Assembly: GCA_900549855.1 (NCBI GenBank)
Contig: URPS01000025.1
Location: 1 to 30,036 of the forward strand
Reading direction: 5' to 3'
Source of the DNA: an uncultured bacterium
GTDB lineage: Bacteria > Cyanobacteriota > Vampirovibrionia > Gastranaerophilales > Gastranaerophilaceae
Length of the DNA: 30,036 bases
A model generated the notes under the pieces. That model ran no database searches. It worked only from the letters and a program-made list of their open reading frames with translations, and was not told the origin of the DNA. Numbering within the stretch: position 1 is the stretch's first letter; every line of letters begins with the position of its first letter. The translations under genes were made by a program, and so were the position numbers. Positions 14,482 through 21,781 of the stretch are shown in pieces.

Positions 14482-15678
14482 TTACTTATTATCAAGAGCA
14501 GCAACACCTGGAAGAACTTTACCTTCGATAAATTCTAGAGATGCACCGCCACCAGTTGATACGTGAGTGAAATCTTCAGCTTTGAAGAATTTCTTAGCAG
14601 CAGAAACTGAATCACCACCGCCGATAACTGATGTAGCACCAGCTTTTGTAGCTTCAACAATAGCTTCTAATACAGCTTTAGTACCTTCTGCGAATTTAGG
14701 GTTTTCAAATGCGCCTACAGGTCCGTTCATAAGAATTGTTTTTGAAGATTTAAGAACTTCTGCAAAAGCTTTTCTTGAATCAGGACCGGCATCAACACCT
14801 TCAAATCCATCAGGGATTTCATTAATTTTAACAAATTCGTTTTTGCCATTGCCAGAGAAATCATCTGTAACAAGAACGTCTGTAGCCATAACAAGCTTAA
14901 CACCTTTTTCTTGAGCTTTCTTTTCGATAGCTTTAGCAACATCGATTTGGTCATCTTCACAAATTGAGTTACCAATTTTACCGCCGTTAGCTTTAACGAA
15001 TGTGTAAGCCATACCACCGCCGATAATCATGTTATCAACTTTGTCTAGCAAGTTTTCCAAAACACCGATTTTAGAAGAAACTTTAGCACCGCCAACTACA
15101 GCTGTGAATGGTCTTGTTGGGTTGTCTAGAGCTTGAGATAAGCATCTGATTTCTTTTTCCATCAATAAACCTGAAACTGCAGGTTTAAGAACTTTTGCTA
15201 ATTTAGCAGTTGAAGTGTGGTTTCTGTGAGCTGCGCCGAAGGCGTCGTTAACATAGAAATCGCCCAATTCAGCTAATTGGTTAGCGAAAGTCATATCGTC
15301 ATCTTTAGCTTCTTCAGCTTTGTAGAAACGAATGTTTTCCAATAAAGCAATTTGACCGTCAGCAAGTTTTTCTACATAAGGTTTAGCTTCTTCAACAGAA
15401 GGGATGAATACGATTTCTTCGCCAAAAACTTTTGCCATATATTTAGCAACTGGTTCAAGAGAGAATTCCATATTTCTTTCGCCTTTTGGTCTGCCTAAGT
15501 GAGCCATAAGAACGATTCTAGCACCTTTTTCTTTTAAGAAATTTACAGTAGGAACGATAGCTTGAATACGAGTATCGTCAGTTACATTTTTGTTTTCATC
15601 AAGAGGTACGTTAACGTCAACTCTAACTAGAGCAACTTTTCCTTTGATGTCACCTAAATCTTTAATTGATTTTTTCAT
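14482..15678 (-). CDS. pgk: Phosphoglycerate kinase
   Basis: Pgk converts 1,3-bisphosphoglycerate and ADP into 3-phosphoglycerate and ATP in glycolysis, in the cytoplasm. The 398-residue product is of family length and full domain content: the N-terminal signature RVDVNVPLDENKNVTDDTRI (about 19-38), the basic substrate-binding HLGRPKGE segment, DAFGAAHRNHTSTA, the hinge region with AVVGGAKVSSKI, and the C-terminal nucleotide-binding GGGDSVSA and STGGGASLEF. The start at 15678 has an AAAGGA-type ribosome binding site. It is monocistronic, with its own promoter and terminator. Unusually regular codon use compared with neighbours suggests high expression. Confidence 0.98.
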   Translation of the reverse strand: MKKSIKDLGDIKGKVALVRVDVNVPLDENKNVTDDTRIQAIVPTVNFLKEKGARIVLMAHLGRPKGERNMEFSLEPVAKYMAKVFGEEIVFIPSVEEAKPYVEKLADGQIALLENIRFYKAEEAKDDDMTFANQLAELGDFYVNDAFGAAHRNHTSTAKLAKVLKPAVSGLLMEKEIRCLSQALDNPTRPFTAVVGGAKVSSKIGVLENLLDKVDNMIIGGGMAYTFVKANGGKIGNSICEDDQIDVAKAIEKKAQEKGVKLVMATDVLVTDDFSGNGKNEFVKINEIPDGFEGVDAGPDSRKAFAEVLKSSKTILMNGPVGAFENPKFAEGTKAVLEAIVEATKAGATSVIGGGDSVSAAKKFFKAEDFTHVSTGGGASLEFIEGKVLPGVAALDNK

Positions 15679-15717
15679 AATCTCTTTCCTTTCTTATTTG
15701 CAAATAATTGCATGATA

Positions 15718-15746
15718 ATTATATTAAAAACAAAATTTCTTCTCAA
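15718..15746 (-). promoter_or_regulatory. Promoter of pgk
   Basis: On the minus strand TTGAGA (15741-15746) and a perfect TATAAT (15718-15723) are separated by exactly 17 bases, with the start codon about 40 bases downstream. A long imperfect palindrome begins only four bases upstream of the -35 box. Confidence 0.8.
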
Positions 15747-15749
15747 GAT

Positions 15750-15906
15750 GGGAAAAGAGTCTTTAGGTCATTAAGTCTTTAGGTCGTTAAGGCATTAAGT
15801 TCGTATAAAAATTTTGATTTTGGTATATGTTTTATTTTTCATTTATGAGCGTTAGCGAATTTAAAGAACTTAACGACTTAAAGACCTAGCGACTTAAAGA
15901 CTTCCC
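15750..15906. repeat. 157-bp imperfect palindrome built from a 16-base unit
   Basis: The left arm (15750-15802) and right arm (15866-15906) are inverted imperfect copies made of reiterations of a unit close to GTCTTTAAGTCGTTAA; both outer ends read GGGAA. The spacer contains GAGCGTTAGCGA (15847-15858), which recurs in inverted orientation at 4322-4333. It is non-coding, and with the two divergent promoter regions it fills the 320-base gap between pgk and udk. It is likely a REP- or MITE-type element. Confidence 0.7.
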
Positions 15907-15998
15907 AAAAAGTAAATTTTCTTTACAAATCGACAAAAGTCATGAGCAATTTTTTGGTGTTTACTATACAATGGTAATATTGAACAAAGGACGGTTGT

Positions 15999-16835
15999 AT
16001 GATGGAAACATTTGAGCTAACAAACTACAATTTTTACTCTAGTCGTCTGGACATGGAACTTATCACAAACATTGTTGACACTCTAAAAGATATTCTTGAA
16101 GAAGATAAACAACAAGAACAACCATTGTTTTTGAAAGTTGCTGACGATTTTATAATGAATATTGCACGCAAAGTTGTTCAAGAAAAGAAAAAAACTTTTC
16201 TTATTGGAATAACCGGTGAAAGTGCTTCCGGTAAAACTGTTTTTGTTGATAATACTATTGAAGCTGTTGTGCGTGATAAAAAAGAAGGCATTTATACTGT
16301 TATTCGCCAAGATGATTATTACAAAGATACTTCTAAAGAGTTGCAAGAAGCAGGAAGTTATGATGCTCTATTCAAAACCGGCTTTAGCTTTGATACACCA
16401 GATGTAATAAATCTTCCTTTGATGAGAGAACATTTATTAGGCTTGAAAAAGGGCGAAACAATTGTTTCTCCAAAATATGATTTTGTTACTTGCGTTTCCA
16501 ATCCGAATGGTGACACTAAAAAGCCTGCAAAAGTTATTTTGACAGAAGGTTTATATGTGTTGAATCCGGAAGTGCGTGACATTATGGATGTAAAAGTTTA
16601 TGTATTCACTCCGATTGATGTTATTAAAGAAAGATGGTACAAACGTGCGGTTTCTAGAGGTAAGACTGGAGAAGCTGCAGATTTACAGTTTAAAAATGTA
16701 AACGAAACAGCACAACAATATATTCGTCCAACCTACCAAATTGCGGATTGTATTATTAATGGTATGGTTGACAAAGATTATATCAAAGTAATCACAGACA
16801 AAATTTTAGTTAGATTAGCAGAAGTTTGTTGTTAA
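15999..16835 (+). CDS. udk: Uridine kinase-like P-loop kinase with N-terminal extension
   Basis: Uridine kinase phosphorylates uridine and cytidine in pyrimidine salvage. The 278-residue product has a P-loop GESASGKT at 73-80 within FLIGITGESASGKT, the DDYYKD motif (105-110) that binds the nucleoside, FDTPD (131-135), and a phosphoribulokinase/uridine kinase-like segment with SPKYDF and LTEGLYVLNPEV. The N-terminal 60 residues are an extension not present in the roughly 210-residue typical enzyme. The start could be the ATG at 15999 or the adjacent one at 16002. Substrate choice between uridine kinase and another member of the phosphoribulokinase family is inferred from motif order. Confidence 0.75.
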   Translation: MMETFELTNYNFYSSRLDMELITNIVDTLKDILEEDKQQEQPLFLKVADDFIMNIARKVVQEKKKTFLIGITGESASGKTVFVDNTIEAVVRDKKEGIYTVIRQDDYYKDTSKELQEAGSYDALFKTGFSFDTPDVINLPLMREHLLGLKKGETIVSPKYDFVTCVSNPNGDTKKPAKVILTEGLYVLNPEVRDIMDVKVYVFTPIDVIKERWYKRAVSRGKTGEAADLQFKNVNETAQQYIRPTYQIADCIINGMVDKDYIKVITDKILVRLAEVCC

Positions 16836-16859
16836 TGATTTTTTGCGATAAGAAATGTT

Positions 16860-16940
16860 TAAACCGCCCTTGTTAGGGAGGTCGCAGTCGTTCTTGAGCC
16901 GTGCTAAAGGTACGAATGCGGGTGGGTATTAATTAATGCT
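16860..16940. repeat. Degenerate REP-like sequence
   Basis: The G/C-rich interval between udk and queD contains CCGCCCTTGTTAGGGAGG and ends with GCGGGTGGGTATT, resembling the GGATGGGTATT segment at about 133-147. It is weakly conserved and non-coding. Confidence 0.35.
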
Positions 16941-16988
16941 TATTAAAACTGCTATGAGCTTCCCCACTAATAATTAAAAGGAGATAAA

Positions 16989-17351
16989 ATGTTTGAATTA
17001 AAAGCACAAATGTATTTTTCAGCAGCACATCATTTATTGAATTATGATGGTGAGTGTGAACATCAGCATGGTCATAATTGGCTTGTAGAAGCTTATGTAA
17101 AAGGCGAAACGCTTGATAAGAGCAATATTCTTGTTGATTATAAAGTTTTAAAACGTGAAATGAAAGCCGTTTTAGATTTATTAGATCATAAAGATATCAA
17201 TGAACTTCCTGAATTTAAGGGTGAGAGTCCTTCCAGCGAAATGATTGCAATGTTTATTTATAACAAATTAAAAGAAAAAATTGTTCAGGTTTCCAAGGTT
17301 TCTGTATGGGAAACAGCTACTTCTTGCGCAAGCTATTTTGAAGAAGGGTAA
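16989..17351 (+). CDS. queD: 6-carboxy-5,6,7,8-tetrahydropterin synthase (QueD family)
   Basis: QueD converts dihydroneopterin triphosphate to 6-carboxytetrahydropterin, the second step of queuosine (preQ0) synthesis. The 120-residue product has family length: zinc ligands from His14/His15 and His27, His29, the catalytic Cys23 in C-x3-HGH (23-29), the Asp66-His67 pair and Glu108 in SVWETATSCASYF. Members of this family can also be 6-pyruvoyl tetrahydropterin synthases; the C-x3-HGH form and size favour QueD. An AAAAGGAG ribosome binding site lies seven bases upstream of the start. No other queuosine gene is in the window. Confidence 0.88.
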   Translation: MFELKAQMYFSAAHHLLNYDGECEHQHGHNWLVEAYVKGETLDKSNILVDYKVLKREMKAVLDLLDHKDINELPEFKGESPSSEMIAMFIYNKLKEKIVQVSKVSVWETATSCASYFEEG

Positions 17352-17469
17352 TTAGGCAACTTCAAAGTAATAAATATAGAATAGTATTAAATTAATACCT
17401 TACTTTTATATGATATAATTAAAAAGTTATTGATGCATAGTTAAATATGCTTAAAAAAGGGAGAGGTTT

Positions 17470-18312
17470 ATGGATTTAATACAATCAATTTTAATGGGGA
17501 TTGTGCAAGGGTTGAGCGAATTTTTACCGATTTCAAGCTCTGCGCATTTAGTTTTTACGTCAAATTTTTACAAAGTATTCAAAGGTATAGAGATTGTTCA
17601 AGAATCTAATCAAGAAGTTTTTCTTGATATAATGCTTCATTTGGGCACATTGATTGCTGTATTGATTTTCTTTAGAAAAGAAATTTGGCAAATTTTGAAA
17701 GCACTTTATTTTGGTTTAAAAAACAAAGATTATTCATCTAAGGATTTTAAAACCGGTATTTATATCATCTTAGGCACTGTAATAACTGTCTTAATAGCCT
17801 TTCCGATGAATGAAGTTGCAGAATTTCTAGTCTTTAAACCTGCAATTGTGGGTGGTTTATTAATTGGAACAGGTATTTTACTTTTGTTTAGTGAATTCTG
17901 GGCAAAAAGACATGGTAAAAATGCTGATGTGACTTTAAAAAGCTCTATTCTAATTGCAATCGCACAAGGTTTGGCTGCTCTTCCTGGGTTTTCTCGTTCT
18001 GGTTTAACAATTGCAACCGGACTTTTAACCGGTTCTGACAGAACAACTGCTGCAAAATATTCGTTCTTGTTAAGTATTCCGATTATATTGGGAGCTTCAA
18101 TGGTTTATCCGCTTGTAAAACTTGATTTTGCAGAAGTTGTTACATATAACTGGACTGCAATCATAGCAGGAACAATTGTTTCAGGGATTGTCGGTTACTT
18201 GTGTATTAAATATTTCTTGAAATTTGTTTCAAAATTTTCATTGGGGATTTTTGGTTACTATTGTTTAATTATGGGACTTGTAACGGCTGTTTTCTTCACA
18301 ATTAAAGGCTAA
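17470..18312 (+). CDS. uppP: Undecaprenyl-diphosphatase
   Basis: UppP (BacA) removes a phosphate from undecaprenyl pyrophosphate in the cytoplasmic membrane, recycling the lipid carrier for peptidoglycan and other envelope polymers. The 280-residue product is strongly hydrophobic with about eight membrane segments and shows both signatures: GLSEFLPISSSAHL (14-27), with Glu17 and the Ser-rich loop, and LPGFSRSG (171-178), with the catalytic Arg. The start has a GGGAGAGG ribosome binding site. A -10-like TATAAT lies about 55 bases upstream, but no good -35 is visible. It is followed 22 bases later by deoC. Confidence 0.97.
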   Translation: MDLIQSILMGIVQGLSEFLPISSSAHLVFTSNFYKVFKGIEIVQESNQEVFLDIMLHLGTLIAVLIFFRKEIWQILKALYFGLKNKDYSSKDFKTGIYIILGTVITVLIAFPMNEVAEFLVFKPAIVGGLLIGTGILLLFSEFWAKRHGKNADVTLKSSILIAIAQGLAALPGFSRSGLTIATGLLTGSDRTTAAKYSFLLSIPIILGASMVYPLVKLDFAEVVTYNWTAIIAGTIVSGIVGYLCIKYFLKFVSKFSLGIFGYYCLIMGLVTAVFFTIKG

Positions 18313-18334
18313 GGTTAAATAAAAGGAGATTATT

Positions 18335-18991
18335 ATGGAATTGAATAAATATATTGAACATACGTTATTAAAACAAGATGCTACTCGTGCAGAAATTACG
18401 AAATTACTTGAAGAAGCTTGTCAATACAGCTTTTTAGGTGTTTGTGTTAACCCTTGTAATGTTAGTTACGCACACCAGTATCTAAAAGATACCAATAGAA
18501 ATGATGTCAAAGTCGTTACCGTAATTGGCTTCCCTCTTGGTCAAGCTACTTGCGAAAGTAAAGTGTTGGAAACAGTCGACGCTATCAAAAATGGCGCTGA
18601 TGAAATTGATATGGTAATCAATGGTGGAAAACTTAAAGATAAAGAGTATGACTACATTGTAGATGAAATTTCAAAAGTAAAATCTGCTTGCCAAGGTAGA
18701 AATTTGAAGGTGATTATTGAAACAGATTTGCTAACAAAAGAAGAAATTAAAATTGCGTGCGAACTTTGTATAAAAGGTGGTGCCAATTTTGTAAAAACAT
18801 CAACCGGTTTTGTAAAAAACGGAGTGGGTGCAAAAGCTGAGGATGTAAAGCTTATGTACGAAACGGTTAAGGATGCCGGTTTGCAAGTAAAAGCATCAGG
18901 CGGAATTCGTGACAAAGAAGCTGCATTGAAAATGATAGAAGCCGGAGCCGTAAGACTGGGAACAAGTTCCGGGGTTAAGATTGTAGAGTAG
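18335..18991 (+). CDS. deoC: Deoxyribose-phosphate aldolase
   Basis: DeoC splits 2-deoxyribose 5-phosphate into glyceraldehyde 3-phosphate and acetaldehyde, feeding deoxynucleoside carbon into glycolysis. The 218-residue product has family length and the catalytic residues: Lys154 in NFVKTSTGF forms the Schiff base, Lys186 in VKASGGIRD is the second active-site lysine, and Asp92 lies in ADEIDMVIN. The start follows an AAAGGAG ribosome binding site, 22 bases after uppP. Together with udk it indicates nucleoside salvage in this neighbourhood. It is followed by an 11-bp inverted repeat before motA. Confidence 0.97.
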   Translation: MELNKYIEHTLLKQDATRAEITKLLEEACQYSFLGVCVNPCNVSYAHQYLKDTNRNDVKVVTVIGFPLGQATCESKVLETVDAIKNGADEIDMVINGGKLKDKEYDYIVDEISKVKSACQGRNLKVIIETDLLTKEEIKIACELCIKGGANFVKTSTGFVKNGVGAKAEDVKLMYETVKDAGLQVKASGGIRDKEAALKMIEAGAVRLGTSSGVKIVE

Positions 18992-19030
18992 TATTTTTTT
19001 CTTTTCTTCACATTCTAATCAAGCCAAATC

Positions 19031-19066
19031 CTATATTTAAAGGATTACAAACGAGTTTAAATATAG
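19031..19066. terminator. Inverted repeat between deoC and motA
   Basis: CTATATTTAAA (19031-19041) and its perfect inverse (19056-19066) flank a 14-base loop. It could be a weak terminator for deoC or an operator near the motA start; no U-tract follows. Confidence 0.35.
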
Positions 19067-19105
19067 TTTAATATATTCAGAATAGTATACAATTCGGAGA
19101 TAATT

Positions 19106-19879
19106 ATGGATATATTTGCAGTCATAGGAATGTTCCTTGGGATTGGGTTCATTCTTACCGGTCAGGCTATGGAAGGTGGTAATATAGGTCAGCTGTTGCA
19201 AATTACTGCTGCATTTATTGTACTTGGTGGTACGACCGGTGCGATTGTATTAAGCTTCCCACCTAAAATTTTGATGTCTGCGATAAAAATTCTTAAAGAT
19301 GTTTTTATGCCGCCAAAGTGTGATTTTAATGCATTGATTACGGAAATTGGCGGATTTGCAACAAAAGCAAGAAAAGAAGGTATTATTTCTTTGGAAAAAG
19401 AAGCTAATAATGCATCTGACAAACTTCTTACTTTAGGTTTAGGTGCGGTTGCCGATGGTACAGACCCGACTCTTGTTAGGGAGATGATGGAAAACCAGAT
19501 TGAACAATTGGAAAACTATGTTCATAATGCTGCAAAAGTTTTTGAATCATTTGGTGGTTATTCTCCAACTTTGGGTATCATTGGTGCGGTACTTGGCTTG
19601 ATTCAGGTTATGCAGAACTTGTCTGATCCATCTAAGTTAGGTGCAGGTATTGCGGTTGCTTTCGTTGCAACAATTTATGGTTTGTTCGCAGCAAACCTTG
19701 TAATGATTCCTTTGGGTACTCGTGTTAAATTTATTTATCAAGATGTAATGTTATATAAAAATATGATTCTTGAAGGTGTTTTATCAATTCAAGCTGGCGA
19801 AAGCCCTGTTTTGATTGAAAGAAAATTACGTTCATTTATTTTAGAAGAAGAAGGTAAGGAAGCACAAGCTAATGGCTAG
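19106..19879 (+). CDS. motA: Flagellar motor stator protein MotA
   Basis: MotA forms, with MotB, the proton-driven stator unit of the flagellar motor in the cytoplasmic membrane. The 257-residue product has family length, with transmembrane helices near residues 3-20, 30-50, 153-170 and 180-202, the cytoplasmic ARKEGIISLEKEA segment that contacts the rotor (charged Arg/Glu pair), and PTLGIIGAVLGLIQVM with the conserved Pro154 of helix three. The sequence is clearly MotA rather than ExbB or TolQ. It is the first gene of a motA-motB-unknown operon and overlaps motB by eight bases. No other flagellar gene is present, so the rest of the flagellum must be elsewhere. Confidence 0.95.
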   Translation: MDIFAVIGMFLGIGFILTGQAMEGGNIGQLLQITAAFIVLGGTTGAIVLSFPPKILMSAIKILKDVFMPPKCDFNALITEIGGFATKARKEGIISLEKEANNASDKLLTLGLGAVADGTDPTLVREMMENQIEQLENYVHNAAKVFESFGGYSPTLGIIGAVLGLIQVMQNLSDPSKLGAGIAVAFVATIYGLFAANLVMIPLGTRVKFIYQDVMLYKNMILEGVLSIQAGESPVLIERKLRSFILEEEGKEAQANG

Positions 19880-20945
19880 AAAAAAGAGAGCGGAAGAACC
19901 TGAAAACCTTGAGCGTTGGCTCGTTTCATATGGTGATTTTATCACTCTGCTTTTTGCTACGTTCGTAGTATTATATGCGCTTGCACAAGTTGATGTGAGT
20001 GATTTTGCTAAACTTGAAGAATCTTTGAAAAACGCTTTTTCTCAAAATACTCTTTTAGATGGTCAACAATCAATTATGGATGGTAGTGATTCTATATTTG
20101 ACCAACAACAAGCAAATTCTTTCATTCCAAGTTTAATGTTAGAGTACATTAGCCCAAAATATGAAGAAGAGTCTTTTAGAGAGATTGATGAAACGATTAT
20201 GGAGATGACAAAGCTTGGAGAGTTGGATGGAATTTCTTCAAAGATGACTGATAAAGGGCTTTTGTTAACATTTGATGACAAATATCTTTTTGCTCCCGGG
20301 TCTGCTAATATTGACGGCGATGCTAAAAAACTTTTGGATAAAGTTGGAGTATTGATTTGCAAAAAATTTGTATTACATTCTATGAGAGTAGAAGGTCATA
20401 CAGATAGCACACCGATTAATTCATTTGTTTATCCTTCTAATTGGGAATTGTCAGCCGCAAGAGCTTCTTCTGTTGTAAGATATATGATTACAAGGTTTAA
20501 GTTCTCACCAAGCTTATTTTCAGCAATCGGATATGCAGATACAAGACCTTTAGAAAATGCAATTTCACCAAAGGATCCTGCTAATAGAAGAGTAGAAATA
20601 CTTATCATGAAAAATAAGTATAGACGTGATTTTGAAACAAGTAACGATAATACAATGAAGCTTACAAAAGCTGAACAGGAAGCTATTCAGAAACAGAGAG
20701 AGCAGATTATTTCTAAGATAGAGGGTGATGCAATTTCTCCTGCGGCGAGAAAATTGTTGGAAGAAAACCAACAAAGGATTGAAAAACAAAAGAGCGAAAA
20801 ACTTTCTAAAAAGAATATGGAATTATATGTAAATCTTGATAAAGAGAATGCGCAAAATGGTGAAGATGTAGAAATGCCTGCGGTAGAAAAGCGTGTTATT
20901 CGTTTGAATTCAAGCATTCCGGAAGATGAGGACTTTGGTTTATGA
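19872..20945 (+). CDS. motB: Flagellar motor stator protein MotB
   Basis: MotB couples proton flow to torque and anchors the stator to peptidoglycan. The 357-residue product has a short cytoplasmic N-terminus, a single membrane helix (about 21-38, GDFITLLFATFVVLYALA) with the proton-carrying Asp22, a plug or linker region, and an OmpA-like peptidoglycan-binding domain (about 130-248) with VEGHTDSTPIN (173-183), WELSAARA and ANRRVEILI. A C-terminal extension of about 105 residues, charged and probably coiled (QREQIISKIEGDA, LEENQQRIEKQKSEKLSKKN), follows the OmpA domain; MotB proteins usually end soon after it. It overlaps motA and the next gene, and is thus translationally coupled to both. 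Confidence 0.95.
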   Translation: MARKKRAEEPENLERWLVSYGDFITLLFATFVVLYALAQVDVSDFAKLEESLKNAFSQNTLLDGQQSIMDGSDSIFDQQQANSFIPSLMLEYISPKYEEESFREIDETIMEMTKLGELDGISSKMTDKGLLLTFDDKYLFAPGSANIDGDAKKLLDKVGVLICKKFVLHSMRVEGHTDSTPINSFVYPSNWELSAARASSVVRYMITRFKFSPSLFSAIGYADTRPLENAISPKDPANRRVEILIMKNKYRRDFETSNDNTMKLTKAEQEAIQKQREQIISKIEGDAISPAARKLLEENQQRIEKQKSEKLSKKNMELYVNLDKENAQNGEDVEMPAVEKRVIRLNSSIPEDEDFGL

Positions 20946-21547
20946 TTCAGTATGCGGTAGGAATGTCACTTGGACCATCTTCTTCTGTAGAAACCGGTGT
21001 TGCAGTAAGAGAAATAGCAACGGGCAAACTTATTTATGTCGATAAGTTGTTTTCAATGAATGATGTCCAGTTCTTTTTTGAAAATTATCCATCAATAAAA
21101 AATTCTGCATTTTGCATATCTTTGCCTTGGGATAATACAATGATGGAAGGCAAATGGAGAGTTCTTTCTAAGCCATATCAGCTGATTCATTCTAAAGAAG
21201 ATGAGTTTATAAACAAGGATAATTGGATGCAAAGATTTTCAACCAGAGGATGTGAATTATTTTCCAATTTAAAAAATAATGGTGCTGATATTTTTAGGTT
21301 TGAAGTTTATTTAACACGACAAAAATTTAATCTTTACTCAAATTTTAAAGAGCGTTCTTCTGCAGATTGCAAATTTTTACAATCAACTTTGAGATATGAA
21401 TTCGGTTTTGATAATTTGCCGACAAATATGATGCCGGTTGCACAGTTGGAAGCAATTGTCGGCTGTTTACTTTGTGAAGAGAAATTAAATAACAATACGC
21501 ATAATATTTTTGATTTTCGTGGATTGGAAGTTGTTAATTTGAAGTGA
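20942..21547 (+). CDS. Hypothetical protein coupled to motB
   Basis: A 201-residue soluble protein starting four bases before the motB stop (ATGA overlap). The N-terminus MIQYAVGMSLGPSSSVETGV followed by a strand-rich segment, and the C-terminal MPVAQLEAIVGCLLCEEKL, loosely recall RNase H-like folds of the DUF429 or RuvX type, but the match is weak and I do not assign a function. The four-base overlap and tight spacing suggest co-expression with the stator genes. Possible roles in stator assembly or regulation are inference from position only. A palindromic repeat follows 25 bases after the stop. Confidence 0.7.
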   Translation: MIQYAVGMSLGPSSSVETGVAVREIATGKLIYVDKLFSMNDVQFFFENYPSIKNSAFCISLPWDNTMMEGKWRVLSKPYQLIHSKEDEFINKDNWMQRFSTRGCELFSNLKNNGADIFRFEVYLTRQKFNLYSNFKERSSADCKFLQSTLRYEFGFDNLPTNMMPVAQLEAIVGCLLCEEKLNNNTHNIFDFRGLEVVNLK

Positions 21548-21570
21548 GAATTACTGAAAGGTATAGTATT

Positions 21571-21656
21571 TTACCCTCGCCCCTTGTGGGAGAGGGAACG
21601 TTTTTCAAGCTGAAAGCCTTTTGGCTTGAAGCTTAGAAAAACAGGGTGAGGGATAA
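21571..21656. repeat. Small palindromic element downstream of the motAB operon
   Basis: An 85-base unit bounded by imperfect inverted ends (ACCCTCGCCCC and CAGGGTGAGGG). The inside forms a hairpin, with AAGCTGAAAGCC pairing against GGCTTGAAGCTT, and it carries AGGGAACGTTTTT balanced by AAAAACAGGG. It resembles the CCCTCTCC/GGAGAGGG repeat family at position 18-38 and may act as a terminator. Confidence 0.55.
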
Positions 21657-21781
21657 TACGATTATCTTATTTATTTTATTCAAAACTTGTAAATATTTGT
21701 AAACATACTTCCGAAATAACGCAAGTTTTTCTATTCACATGCTTTAATAAAACAGATACATGTGTTGAAAGGATGTAGAAT

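Noticed and set aside
14727..15017. Shadow frames within and opposite pgk
   Set aside because: The highly conserved pgk frame fully explains this region.
16836..16988. preQ1 riboswitch upstream of queD
   Set aside because: The expected loop and tail sequences of the preQ1 aptamer are absent; the interval looks like a degenerate repeat.
19106..20945. ExbB/TolQ-type rather than flagellar stator
   Set aside because: Length, the cytoplasmic ARKEGIISLE segment, PTLGIIG and the OmpA-like domain of the partner are all those of MotA-MotB.
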